Shown here in pieces: positions 1-7,462 of a stretch of DNA of 64,000 bases. Position numbers and translations under genes: made by a program. The stretch's first letter is position 1; the number at the start of each line of letters is the position of its first letter. Origin of the DNA: Aromatoleum aromaticum EbN1. GTDB lineage: Bacteria > Pseudomonadota > Gammaproteobacteria > Burkholderiales > Rhodocyclaceae. The notes under the pieces are model-generated. The model did not search any database. It was not told the origin of the DNA and was given only the letters and a program-made list of their open reading frames with translations. The stretch is from the NCBI RefSeq assembly GCF_000025965.1, contig NC_006513.1, positions 3,596,001 to 3,660,000 of the forward strand. Reading direction: 5' to 3'.

Positions 1-27
1 CATTGGATGATGCCGCCCCCCGAAAGG

Positions 28-642
28 TTACGCGGATGGATGATGGATGCGGAACACTTCCGGATCATTGCCGTGATCGAGCAGGATGCGGCGCACGCGG
101 TCCTGCCACAACGCGCCGAACTGCCGCTGCTCGTCCGCGTCGGCTTCGCCCATCAGGCAGCGCGCCATCAGCGACGGCATCGCCGGGTCGGCCGGAATCG
201 TCGAGAGGTCCGCTTCGGCGTCGACCGCCACGCCAGTGTCGAGGCGCGTGAAACGCAGCGCCAGCGGCAGGTCGACGGCGAACTGCTGCAGCCCGCGACG
301 CACGTGGCGTCCGGCGAGGCCCTTGAAGCCGCCGTCCTGCGCCGCACCGCTCAGCAGCGTCACGACGCTCGCAATCACGCCGGTGACGCCGTCCTCGAAG
401 CGGTTGCGGAACTCGACGCGCACTCCGCCGCGTTGGGGCAATTCATCGGGGTACAGCGCGGTCAGCGCATGGCAGGTGAGAAGATAGGCCGAGCCGACCG
501 TTGGGCACGAATGCCCGGCGAGCTTCACGGCGTCCTCGTAGCCGTATTCGATAACGCCGTCTTCGGCAGCGCCGAGGAAAGCGGCCAGCGCGTCGCGCAC
601 CTTGAGTCGCGGCACTGCGCGGTAAAAATCGGGAAATTGCAT
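28..642 (-). CDS. FmdE-like domain protein
   Basis: A 204-residue soluble protein. The GHSCPT motif at residues 43-48, followed by a conserved RGG-V-VEF stretch, resembles the FmdE family, named after the formylmethanofuran dehydrogenase operon protein E but widespread in bacteria that lack methanogenesis; the His and Cys would be metal ligands. No signal peptide is visible. The ATG at 642 is preceded by GGAG about six bases upstream. It lies downstream of the cupin and SDR genes on the same strand, so the three may be co-transcribed. The biochemical role is unknown; the family call rests on the short motif and overall length only. Confidence 0.6.
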   Translation of the reverse strand: MQFPDFYRAVPRLKVRDALAAFLGAAEDGVIEYGYEDAVKLAGHSCPTVGSAYLLTCHALTALYPDELPQRGGVRVEFRNRFEDGVTGVIASVVTLLSGAAQDGGFKGLAGRHVRRGLQQFAVDLPLALRFTRLDTGVAVDAEADLSTIPADPAMPSLMARCLMGEADADEQRQFGALWQDRVRRILLDHGNDPEVFRIHHPSA

Positions 643-719
643 TGCTGCTCCATGGAATCGTGGGTTCGGGAAAAATGGCATCGGCGGCACGGCCCGGCCG
701 GCCGCCGAGGGGTGGCGTG

Positions 720-1052
720 TCACGCGCGGTGCAGCAGCATCGTGATCAGCAGCGAGGCATCTTCGAGCGCGGTCACCGCGTGGGGCTCGGCATCGGCGAG
801 ATAGACCAGCGTGCCGGGGGTGAGCGTCTGCGCCTGGCCGTGCGAGTCGAGTTCGACGACGCCTTCGAGGCACTGGATCGTGATCAGGCCGGCGGCGCGG
901 TGTTCCTGCGTGGACTTGCCGGCCGGCAGCACCAGCCGGAAGACCTCGAAGTGCTCGGCCCTGATGAGCGTCGACGACACCGTGTCGCGGACGCGTTCGC
1001 CGAGCGGCGTGATGTCGATCAGTTCGCCGGAAGCGGCGTGCGAAATGGCCAT
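720..1052 (-). CDS. Small cupin-domain protein
   Basis: A 110-residue single-domain protein with the pattern of a small cupin: an acidic first strand, PAG-S-QEHRA (a partly conserved first cupin motif with one His), then a TPGTLVYLADAEPHAV second motif with the usual Pro-Gly and His. Such proteins form a beta-barrel that may bind metal or act as a sensor; the substrate cannot be told. The ATG at 1052 has AGGAG five bases upstream and begins eight bases after the SDR stop, so the two genes are almost certainly one operon. Confidence 0.75.
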   Translation of the reverse strand: MAISHAASGELIDITPLGERVRDTVSSTLIRAEHFEVFRLVLPAGKSTQEHRAAGLITIQCLEGVVELDSHGQAQTLTPGTLVYLADAEPHAVTALEDASLLITMLLHRA

Positions 1053-1060
1053 GATGTCTC

Positions 1061-1813
1061 CTAACCGATGGTATAGCCGCCGTCGACGACGATGTCCTGG
1101 CCGTAGATGTTCTTCGCGCCGTCCGACGCGAGGAACACCGAGGTCTCGGCAATGTCTTCTGGCTTGCCGAACTCGCCCGTCATCAGTCGTGAGTTGATCT
1201 GCCCGGCGACTGCGCCGAGCACGTCCGGCGGCAGGCCGACGGTGCCCCACAGCGGCGTGGCGATCGGCCCCGGCGCGATCGAGTTGACGCGTATTCCTCT
1301 CGGCGCGAGCTCCGCCGCGAGCGTCTGCGCGAACGATTTCAGCGCCGCCTTGCTGGCGCTGTAGATCGCGAGGCCGGGGAAACCGACCTGCGTCAGGAAA
1401 GTGGTGATGAACTGCACCGAGCCGCCGCGGCGGATATGCGGCAGGAACAGGCGCACCGTCTCGGCCGCGGCGAAGAGGTTCACCGAGAACTGCGTCTCGA
1501 AAGCTTCGCGCGTGCTGTCCTCGAACGACACGACCCGGGCGATACCGGCGTTCGGCACGACGATATCGACCCCGCCGAACGCCTTGAGCGTCTCGTCGAC
1601 GAGGCGCTGCAGGTCTTCGGCGCACGTGGCGTCGCCCTTGACCGTGACGACTTTCCCGGCGTGTGCAGCCGCGAGCGCGTCGAGCGCCTCGGTGTTGCGG
1701 CCGAACGCGGCGACTTTCGCCCCTTCGGCGACGTAGCGCTCGACGATCGCGCGGCCGATGCCGCTGCTCGCCCCGGTCACGACCGCGACCTTGTCTTCCA
1801 GACGTCCTTTCAT
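1061..1813 (-). CDS. Short-chain dehydrogenase/reductase (SDR)
   Basis: A 250-residue classical SDR oxidoreductase, the normal length. It has the TGASSGIG nucleotide-binding motif at residues 13-20, PNAG at 87-90, the active-site Tyr151 and Lys155 of YSASK, and a C-terminal DGGYTIG tail typical of the FabG-like branch. The catalytic Ser normally 13 residues before the Tyr appears to be Thr138 (context FITTFL), an uncommon substitution that may keep the hydroxyl function. The substrate is unknown. It is the first gene of a likely three-gene operon with the cupin and FmdE-like genes. Confidence 0.85.
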   Translation of the reverse strand: MKGRLEDKVAVVTGASSGIGRAIVERYVAEGAKVAAFGRNTEALDALAAAHAGKVVTVKGDATCAEDLQRLVDETLKAFGGVDIVVPNAGIARVVSFEDSTREAFETQFSVNLFAAAETVRLFLPHIRRGGSVQFITTFLTQVGFPGLAIYSASKAALKSFAQTLAAELAPRGIRVNSIAPGPIATPLWGTVGLPPDVLGAVAGQINSRLMTGEFGKPEDIAETSVFLASDGAKNIYGQDIVVDGGYTIG

Positions 1814-2084
1814 GTTCGGATCCTCACCGGTTTTCTGTCGTTACGGAGTGGGCAAGCATCACTGTCCGCGCCGCGGCCCTCATTGATATGCATCAATCGT
1901 CGGCATCCGACTGTTGCTTCGATCAAATAACATGACCAGTGCGCGCCCCTCGCGTTCCCGCTGCCGCGGCGATGGAACCGTCGCGCATGGAATGGTTTCT
2001 GAACTCGCCCGAGCTCGACGATGTCATTTACCGAGCCCGCGCCCTTTCCGATCCAATGGAAACCCCCACGCCGAGGAGAACCCG

Positions 2085-3242
2085 ATGCTTCCGATCCGCC
2101 GCCTGCTCGTTGTTTCCGCGTCCGTGTCGTCGTTCGTCGCGTTCGTCGGCCTCGCGGCGAACTTCCATGCCGCGTTGGCGCAGGAGACCGTCCGCAGCGA
2201 AGCCGGAGCGGTGAAAGTCGTCGAGGTCGCGCGCGGGCTCGAGATCCCGTGGAGCCTGGCGTTCCTGCCGGACGGCCGGATGCTGGTGACGGAGCGGCCT
2301 GGGCGCATGCGCATCGTGTCGCCGGACGGCAAGCTGTCGGCGCCGCTGAAGAACGTGCCCGAAGTCCAGGCCGGCGGGCAGGGCGGTCTGCTCGATGTCG
2401 TGCTGAGTCCGCGCTTCGCCGACGACCGCACGATCTTCTTCTCGTACGCCGAACCGACGCGGCGCGCAGCGCGCACCGCGGTGGCCCGTGCCGAGCTCGA
2501 TGTCGAAGGCCTGAGCCTTTCCGCGGTGAAAGTGATCTTTGCGCAGAACGACGACCCTTCGGGGCGCAATCACTGGGGATCGCGGCTGGTGTTCGACCGC
2601 GACGGGCTGCTCTACGTCACGCTCGGCGAACGTTTTTCGTATCGCGACAAGGCGCAGGAGCTCGACAGCCATCTCGGCAAGATCGTCCGCATCCGGCCCG
2701 ATGGCAGCGTGCCGCCAGACAATCCTTTCGTCGGCAAGGCGGGCGCGCAGCCCGAAATCTGGTCCTACGGCCATCGCAACGTACAGGGCGCGGCGCTGCA
2801 TCCGGAAACGGGCGTGCTGTGGGCGCACGAGCATGGCCCGCAGGGCGGCGACGAAGTGAACGTCATCAAGCCGGGACGCAACTATGGCTGGCCGGTGATC
2901 ACGTACGGCCGCAACTACGGCACCGGCACGAAGATCGGCGAAGGCACCGAGCGCGCCGACATCGAACCTCCGGTGCATTACTGGATCCCGTCGATCGCGC
3001 CGTCGGGGATGGTTTTTTACACCGGCGACGCTTTTCCCGCGTGGAAAGGGAGCCTGTTCGTCGGCGCCTTGCGCGCGCAGCTGCTGACCCGGCTGGAACT
3101 GGACGGTACCCGCGTCACCCGTGAAGAACGCCTGCTGACCGAGCTGGGCAAGCGCATCCGGGACGTGCGGCAGGGACCGGATGGGAAGCTGTATCTGCTT
3201 GACGAAAGCGATGGGCGGATTCTCCGGCTCGATCCGGGCTGA
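2085..3242 (+). CDS. PQQ-dependent sugar dehydrogenase family protein (YliI/Asd-like)
   Basis: A 385-residue exported protein of the soluble aldose sugar dehydrogenase family, a six-bladed beta-propeller that in characterised members binds PQQ and calcium and oxidises sugars in the periplasm. A signal peptide covers about residues 1-30 (basic start, hydrophobic core, then AAL-AQ). Family hallmarks include GLEIPWSLAFLPDGR, GQGGLLDV, NHWGSRLVF, SYGHRNVQG, HEHGPQGGDE and NYGWP. The frame is open further upstream, but the ATG at 2085 with GAGGAG at 2073-2078 and the signal peptide set the start. Whether the host makes PQQ is not visible here. Confidence 0.9.
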   Translation: MLPIRRLLVVSASVSSFVAFVGLAANFHAALAQETVRSEAGAVKVVEVARGLEIPWSLAFLPDGRMLVTERPGRMRIVSPDGKLSAPLKNVPEVQAGGQGGLLDVVLSPRFADDRTIFFSYAEPTRRAARTAVARAELDVEGLSLSAVKVIFAQNDDPSGRNHWGSRLVFDRDGLLYVTLGERFSYRDKAQELDSHLGKIVRIRPDGSVPPDNPFVGKAGAQPEIWSYGHRNVQGAALHPETGVLWAHEHGPQGGDEVNVIKPGRNYGWPVITYGRNYGTGTKIGEGTERADIEPPVHYWIPSIAPSGMVFYTGDAFPAWKGSLFVGALRAQLLTRLELDGTRVTREERLLTELGKRIRDVRQGPDGKLYLLDESDGRILRLDPG

Positions 3243-3260
3243 CCCCGCACGGCCTCACGT

Positions 3261-3281
3261 TGATGTTGCAAACACATCAAA
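3261..3281 (+). promoter_or_regulatory. Inverted repeat upstream of Xre/RES operon (candidate operator)
   Basis: Perfect 7-bp arms TTGATGT and ACATCAA separated by 7 bp, 46 bp before the antitoxin start. The first arm also contains a plausible -35 hexamer (TTGATG). Xre-type antitoxins commonly bind such a repeat to repress their own operon; that function here is inferred. Confidence 0.5.
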
Positions 3282-3326
3282 GTAAGGCCAGAATGAGCTT
3301 ATGCACCTTATCGAGGATCACCCGCC

Positions 3327-3686
3327 ATGAGCGTTGCCGCCCTTCGCAAACCCGATGCGACACAGGTCGTCACCAAGGCCCTGCTCAACGCCGGCAAGGA
3401 AATGGGGCTGACGCAGGCGGCGCTGGGCGTGGTCATCGGCAAGGACCGCACCGCGATCAGCCGCAACGGCATCGACCCCGACAGCAAGGCGGGAGAGCTC
3501 GCGCTGCTGCTGATCCGCGCGTATCGCGCGCTGTTCGCGCTCGTCGGGGGCGACGCCGCGCAGATGAAGCACTGGATGCACACCGACAACCACCACGTCG
3601 GCGGCGTCCCGGCCGAGCAGATTCGCACCGTCCAGGGTTTGCTGCGCGTCGTCGAATACCTCGACGCGATCCGCGGCCGGCTGTGA
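3327..3686 (+). CDS. Xre/MbcA/ParS-type antitoxin
   Basis: A 119-residue DNA-binding antitoxin partner of a RES toxin. It has an N-terminal helix-turn-helix region (around residues 25-55, LTQAALGVVIGKDRTAISR) followed by the MbcA/ParS/Xre C-terminal toxin-binding helix-rich region, where the W-HT-N-H and GG-P-EQI pattern is diagnostic. Its TGA stop overlaps the GTG start of the toxin gene, the usual translational coupling for these modules. In the family the antitoxin neutralises the toxin and represses the operon; a perfect inverted repeat lies just upstream. Confidence 0.88.
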   Translation: MSVAALRKPDATQVVTKALLNAGKEMGLTQAALGVVIGKDRTAISRNGIDPDSKAGELALLLIRAYRALFALVGGDAAQMKHWMHTDNHHVGGVPAEQIRTVQGLLRVVEYLDAIRGRL

Positions 3687-4435
3687 CGGACATCTGGGCG
3701 GCGGTCGGCGCAGAAGCGCCGGTCGTCGAGCTCGCAGGCAATCTCGTGCGGCTCGTCGAGAGCCAGGAGCAGATCGCGACGAACCGCCTCGTCGATACCC
3801 TCGAGGAACAGGCGCTCCTCGAATCCCTGCTGGAAAGCTCGAAGCCGCCGCTGCCGCACGCGGCCCGCGGCCTGCATTACCTGCTGGCCACCCCGTTCCG
3901 TTATCCGCCGCTGCGCCACGGCTCGCGTTTCGGCGGGCACTTCGAGCCCAGCCTGTTCTACGCGGCGTTCGATACGGCAACGGTGCTGGCCGAGTCGGCC
4001 TATTACCGCTTCGTCTTCTGGCACGGCATGACCGTCGCGCCGGCGTCCCCCCTGGCGTCCCAGCACACGCTGTTCGGCGCGCCGTGGCGCTGCGCCCGCG
4101 GCGTGCAACTGCAATGCCCGCCGTTCGATCGGTGGCGTGAACAGCTCACCGACCCCGCGAATTACGCCGCGACCCAGCGACTCGGCACGGCGATGCGGCA
4201 AGCCGGCGTCGAAGCTTTCGAATACGTCTCCGCGCGCGACCCGGCCGGCGGCCTCAACGTCGCGCTATTCACTCCGATGGCGCTTGCCGCCCGGCGGCCG
4301 GACTTCATGCAGGCGTGGCTCGCGGAAACGGACGCCGGCGAAGTGCGCTTCTACTGCCAGGAAGAGCGGCTCGTGCATCGCTTCCCGCTCTGGCAGTTCC
4401 TCGTCGCGGGCGAGCTGCCGATGCCGGCGGTATAG
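3683..4435 (+). CDS. RES-domain NAD+-degrading toxin
   Basis: A 250-residue RES-family toxin. Characterised members degrade or phosphorolyse NAD+, causing growth arrest. The central domain carries the expected spaced Arg, Tyr and Glu-Ser residues: HGSRFGGHFEP, LFYAAFDTATVLAES, then a tail containing GGLNVALFTP. The GTG at 3683 overlaps the antitoxin stop by four bases and is chosen over the much longer upstream frame because that frame would run through the whole antitoxin gene. An N-terminal part of about 60 residues precedes the RES core. Family assignment is firm; the exact chemistry is taken from relatives. Confidence 0.88.
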   Translation: MTDIWAAVGAEAPVVELAGNLVRLVESQEQIATNRLVDTLEEQALLESLLESSKPPLPHAARGLHYLLATPFRYPPLRHGSRFGGHFEPSLFYAAFDTATVLAESAYYRFVFWHGMTVAPASPLASQHTLFGAPWRCARGVQLQCPPFDRWREQLTDPANYAATQRLGTAMRQAGVEAFEYVSARDPAGGLNVALFTPMALAARRPDFMQAWLAETDAGEVRFYCQEERLVHRFPLWQFLVAGELPMPAV

Positions 4436-4546
4436 CGTTTGAATTGAGCGGCCTGGGCGACTTTTCGCGCAGGTTCGCTCGAATGATGGGTGGGCTGTCG
4501 CACGCCAGCCACCTGACAGGTCCGGTGGAATGGCCGGTTGGGCCTC

Positions 4547-4813
4547 TCATTCATAGTGCGTCCACATACGCAGGACGCGAACCGTTTTCTCGTTGGCAAA
4601 GACTTCGTACACGATGCGGTGTTGAATATTGATGCGACGAGAGTATGCACCGGCAAGATCACCGACCAATTTTTCAAAGGGAGGTGGATTTTTAAATGGG
4701 TCGTCGGCAAGAACCGCGAGGAGTTCTTGCGCCTTTGGTTTAAGACCGCTTGCAGCAAGTTTCTTTGCATCCTTCAGTGCTTGCCTGGCATAAACGACTT
4801 CCCAACTTACCAC
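4547..4813 (-). CDS. YoeB/Txe-family mRNA interferase toxin
   Basis: An 88-residue RelE-superfamily toxin of the YoeB/Txe branch, a ribosome-dependent endoribonuclease. Visible hallmarks are the basic N-terminal helix ALKDAKKLA, the DPF-NPPPFEKL loop, a GAYSRRIN-HRIVYEV strand pair, and a C-terminal WTHYE in which the His-Tyr pair corresponds to the catalytic residues of YoeB. The GTG start at 4813 overlaps the last seven bases of the antitoxin gene, so translation is coupled. Confidence 0.88.
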   Translation of the reverse strand: MVSWEVVYARQALKDAKKLAASGLKPKAQELLAVLADDPFKNPPPFEKLVGDLAGAYSRRINIQHRIVYEVFANEKTVRVLRMWTHYE

Positions 4814-5049
4814 TTAAGCTCCTTCGAGCTTTTTGCGAGAGGTTCGGCCATCCCAGCCTTGATGGACTCACGCATGCCAGGTACGGCTAGCAGGTACAGA
4901 GTTTCCTGAATTGCGCTCCAGTCTTCTGCGGAGAGAAGCACGGCACTGTTGCGTTTTCCGGTAATGATGATTGGCTCATGAGACTCAACTGTTTGATCAA
5001 TGAGCCGGTAAAGATTTGCCCGGGCTTCGCTGGCGGTAAGTGTGTTCAT
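4807..5049 (-). CDS. YefM/Phd-family antitoxin
   Basis: An 80-residue antitoxin of the Phd/YefM family: N-terminal ASEARANLYRLIDQ DNA-binding and dimerisation segment, EPIIITGKRNSAVLLS, and an acidic/variable C-terminal tail that would wrap the toxin. The ATG at 5049 is preceded by GGAGG at a seven-base spacing; a TTG at 5064 is possible but overlaps that ribosome binding site. It forms an operon with the YoeB-like gene. Relatives are degraded by Lon or Clp proteases and repress their own promoter. Confidence 0.88.
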   Translation of the reverse strand: MNTLTASEARANLYRLIDQTVESHEPIIITGKRNSAVLLSAEDWSAIQETLYLLAVPGMRESIKAGMAEPLAKSSKELKW

Positions 5050-5073
5050 TTCGCGCACCTCCAAAGAGGCTTT

Positions 5074-5101
5074 ATGGTACGCGATGGCGTACGTGTGTCA
5101 A
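5074..5101 (-). promoter_or_regulatory. yefM-yoeB promoter with embedded palindrome
   Basis: On the minus strand TTGACA (5096-5101) and TACCAT (5074-5079) are separated by 16 bp, a good sigma-70 promoter. A palindrome with 6-bp arms GTACGC and GCGTAC (5077-5092, 4-bp spacer) fills the spacer and overlaps the -10, where antitoxin binding would block RNA polymerase. The repressor link is inferred from the family. Confidence 0.55.
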
Positions 5102-5270
5102 GTGACTCTGCAAGCGCAGCAAGAGGCCCAACGTTTGAGTTCACCTGCTCTTGGAGACAGAGCGAAGCCAGCCGTAGCGAGTCGGGTGCAACCCTCACGC
5201 TCACTCGCGGCCCTGCTGGAACGGCGAAGCCGCGAAGGCACAGACGTCGGGTGCAGCGTGTTGTTCGGCC

Positions 5271-5582
5271 TCACCCTCGCCGATCCTTGATTTTCTCGAT
5301 CACGACTTTGCCTAGTTGACGCATGTTGTACGGGTTGCCTTGCGAGTTTGTGATCGCTAGTTGCAGTTGGATAGCCAGTTCTCGAAGTACTCTCATCGCC
5401 GGGGTCAATAACTTTCCCTGGCTTTCCACCTCGATTGTCCCAGTCTCCATCTCACGAATCGTCAGCCCCTCGTAGCTCACCTCCGCTATTGAGCGCACAT
5501 TCTCCTTAGTCTTCTGCTGCGCCACCGCTGCGGTAACGCCGTGCTGCTGCTCTACCCCAGGGCAATTGCACCGTCTTGTCAT
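5271..5582 (-). CDS. Hypothetical protein, 5' end altered by IS insertion
   Basis: An open frame of 103 codons. The first eight or so codons lie inside the right-hand terminus of the ISAs1 element, so that start was created by the insertion. The part likely to be original begins after position 5557; an internal ATG at 5450 would give a 59-residue protein starting METGTIEVES. The C-terminal half (LRELAIQLQLAI, GNPYNMRQLGKVVIE) looks like a real conserved helical tail of small unassigned proteins, but no function is recognised. Joining the flanks without the element keeps the frame open for only about 15 more codons upstream before a TAA, and no good start is seen, so the gene may be a remnant. 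Confidence 0.4.
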   Translation of the reverse strand: MTRRCNCPGVEQQHGVTAAVAQQKTKENVRSIAEVSYEGLTIREMETGTIEVESQGKLLTPAMRVLRELAIQLQLAITNSQGNPYNMRQLGKVVIEKIKDRRG

Positions 5583-6839
5583 AACCCGAGGCGCTCAAAT
5601 GGCCAACCCAAGTAACTCTTCGCGAAAGTCATCCTCCATGCAGGCGAGCAGTCGCTTGGACTTGATGCTGGCCTTGCGGGTGGTGTTGTGGCGCAGCAGG
5701 TTCAGTACGATGTGGCGCAGCACCACGAAGTTGTTGGCCGCATAGCCTCGGCGCACACGGGACTGATCATCGTTGAACTGCACATCGAGCGACCAGTGAA
5801 GCTGATTTTCGACCGCCCAGTGGCTGCGCACGGCCTGCGCGATTCTGGCGGCATCTGCGGGCAGGGAACTGATGTAGTAATGGCGCTCGACGCTGGTCTT
5901 GCCGTCGACGGTGCGTTCGCGCTCGACGAGCGCAAACGATTGCAGCCCGGCCCACTGCTCGGACTTGTACAACTGGCTGACCGCATCATAGGCCCAGCAG
6001 CGGCGCACCTCCACGCGGCCGTGGCCCTTGGTTTGTTCTTCGAAATGCGAAGCCGGCGCGATCTTTTCCGCCACGCCGGCCAGGGTGAGCAGAATCGAGT
6101 CGGTCAGCGTGGGGTGGTTGTCTTTGACGCACAACACGTAGTCTGCGCCACGACTACGGATGGTGCGGGCAATCGCTGCCTGGGTGCCCATCGCATCGAT
6201 CGTGACGATGGTGCCTTCGAGCGCCAGCATGGCGAGCAACTCGGGAATCGCCGTGATCTCGTTGCTCTTCTGATCGATGGCGCGCTGCCCCAGCACCAGA
6301 CCCATCCCGGCGGCAAAGGCGCTGACCATGTGCAACGGCCCCGACGTATCCTTGCCGCCACTGCGCCGACTGGTCTTGCCATCGATGGCCACCACGCTGT
6401 CCGGCGCCAGCGCCGGCACCAGCACGCCCACCCAGCGCAGAAAGGCCGCCTCGAAGGCCGCGGGATCGATCATCGCGAGCACCCGGCAGAACGTGTCATG
6501 CGAGGGCACGCCCGCCTTGAGCTTCAGGAACTTGCGCAGCCAGGCCAGGTTGGACTTGCCCCACAGCGCCACATCCACGAAATCGTTCGCCCCGCACAGC
6601 ACCGCGCACACCGCCACCGTCAGCAACTCGGACAGATCGTGCCGGGCCTGACGCTTGCTGCGCGGGTCGGGTACCGACACGAACACTTCGCTCACGGGCA
6701 TCAACTGGCCTGTCTTCATGGGCGTCCCAAAAAGACAGTAAGCTACACAAAATATGACGTTGTGAACAGGGGCTCGCTAAGCGCATGATCGTAAACGGTT
6801 TACCTGTATCGGTTATGCATTTTAGGTGCGATTGCCCTG
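5558..6839 (-). mobile_element. ISAs1-family insertion sequence, complete (1282 bp)
   Basis: A complete element carrying one transposase gene. The termini are imperfect inverted repeats: CAGGGCAATTGCACC at 5558-5572 and, read inward from 6839, CAGGGCAATCGCACC, one mismatch in 15, with a further shared CATAACC a few bases inside. Length, termini and 10-bp duplication fit the ISAs1 family. It sits between the YefM/YoeB operon and the integron remnant and interrupted the small reading frame ending at 5271. Confidence 0.93.
5595..6719 (-). CDS. ISAs1-family transposase
   Basis: A 374-residue DDE transposase, full length for the family and without frameshift. The N-terminal 90 residues match the ISAs1-associated domain (FVSVPDPRSKRQARHDLSEL, CAVLCGANDF, FLKLKAGVPSHDTFCRV). 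Catalytic acidic residues are expected in VVAIDGKTSRRS (first Asp), IVTIDAMGTQ (second Asp) and HWAVENQLHW (Glu). The downstream DNVQ-like segment (DVQFNDDQSR) is also typical. It is likely active, given intact ends and target duplication. Confidence 0.95.
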   Translation of the reverse strand: MKTGQLMPVSEVFVSVPDPRSKRQARHDLSELLTVAVCAVLCGANDFVDVALWGKSNLAWLRKFLKLKAGVPSHDTFCRVLAMIDPAAFEAAFLRWVGVLVPALAPDSVVAIDGKTSRRSGGKDTSGPLHMVSAFAAGMGLVLGQRAIDQKSNEITAIPELLAMLALEGTIVTIDAMGTQAAIARTIRSRGADYVLCVKDNHPTLTDSILLTLAGVAEKIAPASHFEEQTKGHGRVEVRRCWAYDAVSQLYKSEQWAGLQSFALVERERTVDGKTSVERHYYISSLPADAARIAQAVRSHWAVENQLHWSLDVQFNDDQSRVRRGYAANNFVVLRHIVLNLLRHNTTRKASIKSKRLLACMEDDFREELLGLAI

Positions 6840-6983
6840 TGCTCTACCCCTGCTTCCGCGAGGCCAAGAATGCTTTTGATGATGAGGCTTCCAAGTTACC
6901 TTGTATTGAATACATTGCCGTTCGAGTTCACCAAGGGCACATTCAACTTTAATGCTAACTCCTTGAGCATCGGCAATGCGGGC

Positions 6984-7039
6984 GTAACGCAATGCACAGA
7001 TGGGGTCTTGCGTCCGAGCACTGGGCTGTGCTGCGTTAC
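6984..7039. repeat. Imperfect inverted repeat with 2-nt bulge
   Basis: GTAACGCAATGCACAG (6984-6999) pairs with CTGTGCTGCGTTAC (7026-7039) over 14 positions with two unpaired bases in one arm and a 26-nt centre. Extrahelical bases of this kind are typical of folded attC sites, but the end boxes do not match the RYYYAAC/GTTRRRY consensus, so this is only a candidate decayed recombination site. Confidence 0.5.
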
Positions 7040-7057
7040 TATGCCATATTGCAAGAC

Positions 7058-7087
7058 CTGACCCTATTGTCGCTGACCCTATTGTCG
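7058..7087. repeat. 15-bp direct tandem duplication
   Basis: CTGACCCTATTGTCG is repeated twice head to tail at 7058-7072 and 7073-7087, exactly. It lies in the region expected to hold the 3' part of cassette 2's attC. The cause is probably replication slippage or a local rearrangement. Confidence 0.9.
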
Positions 7088-7144
7088 CTTGCACGCAGTG
7101 CCCGGTGGAATGATGGATTGGGCATCGGCGCGAGTTGGTATCAT

Positions 7145-7152
7145 GTTTGAGC
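7145..7152 (-). other. Candidate 5' box of attC for cassette 2 (degenerate)
   Basis: On the minus strand GCTCAAAC lies seven bases after the stop of the membrane-protein gene. The cassette begins TTGAGCC, so an intact attC should begin GGCTCAAC; the match is good apart from one inserted A. No matching GTTRRRY end box was found within 100 bases, so the site is probably broken. Confidence 0.35.
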
Positions 7153-7158
7153 GTGAAT

Positions 7159-7425
7159 TCAAAAAGTGGCGGCAAATTGAAGAAGGAATGCCGCTGCAAG
7201 CATTCCCCACCCGAGCGGAGTGTAAATGCGGTTACGTCGATGTGATCTTTTGACTCTCTCGATATTCCGGTCGCTCGGTTCCATCGGGTCAAGACCCGTA
7301 AAGATTATCGAACCATTCTTCCCGATTACACCTACCGTTCCCGACAGGGCAAGTACAATAGAGCCAAGAAAACCGAGTACCAGACCGGCTTGATTGAGCA
7401 ATAAAGCCATGTTTTCGTCGACCAT
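7159..7425 (-). CDS. Cassette-borne small membrane protein
   Basis: An 88-residue protein, unrecognised. Two membrane segments are visible: about residues 7-30 (LLLNQAGLVLGFLGSIVLAL and on) and the C-terminal 20 residues (PLGWGMLAAAFLLQFA). Between them is a basic loop with SDRNIERVKRSHRR. The frame is open back to 7575, but that part overlaps the upstream lipoprotein gene in another frame; the ATG at 7425 is preferred although its ribosome binding site is weak. It follows the lipoprotein gene within the same putative integron cassette, and the two may act together at the envelope. Base composition is lower in GC than the neighbouring core genes. Confidence 0.6.
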   Translation of the reverse strand: MVDENMALLLNQAGLVLGFLGSIVLALSGTVGVIGKNGSIIFTGLDPMEPSDRNIERVKRSHRRNRIYTPLGWGMLAAAFLLQFAATF

Positions 7426-7462
7426 ATAAGCGTGCTGCAGCCTTAATGATTCCTGACGGAGA

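Larger units (their letters stand above)
5548..6849. repeat. 10-bp target-site duplication flanking the IS
   Basis: TGCTCTACCC occurs at 5548-5557 and again at 6840-6849, immediately outside the element ends. Perfect preservation shows a simple transposition event with little decay since. Confidence 0.9.
6850..7158. other. Gene-poor stretch between IS and cassette 2
   Basis: About 310 bases with no convincing gene. It holds an imperfect hairpin at 6984-7039, a 15-bp tandem duplication at 7058-7087 and a possible second attC start at 7145-7152. Short open frames on both strands here lack ribosome binding sites and recognisable domains. Confidence 0.6.

Noticed and set aside
6870-7061. 63-codon plus-strand frame beside the IS
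   Set aside because: No ribosome binding site or recognised fold, and it crosses the hairpin; kept as non-coding.
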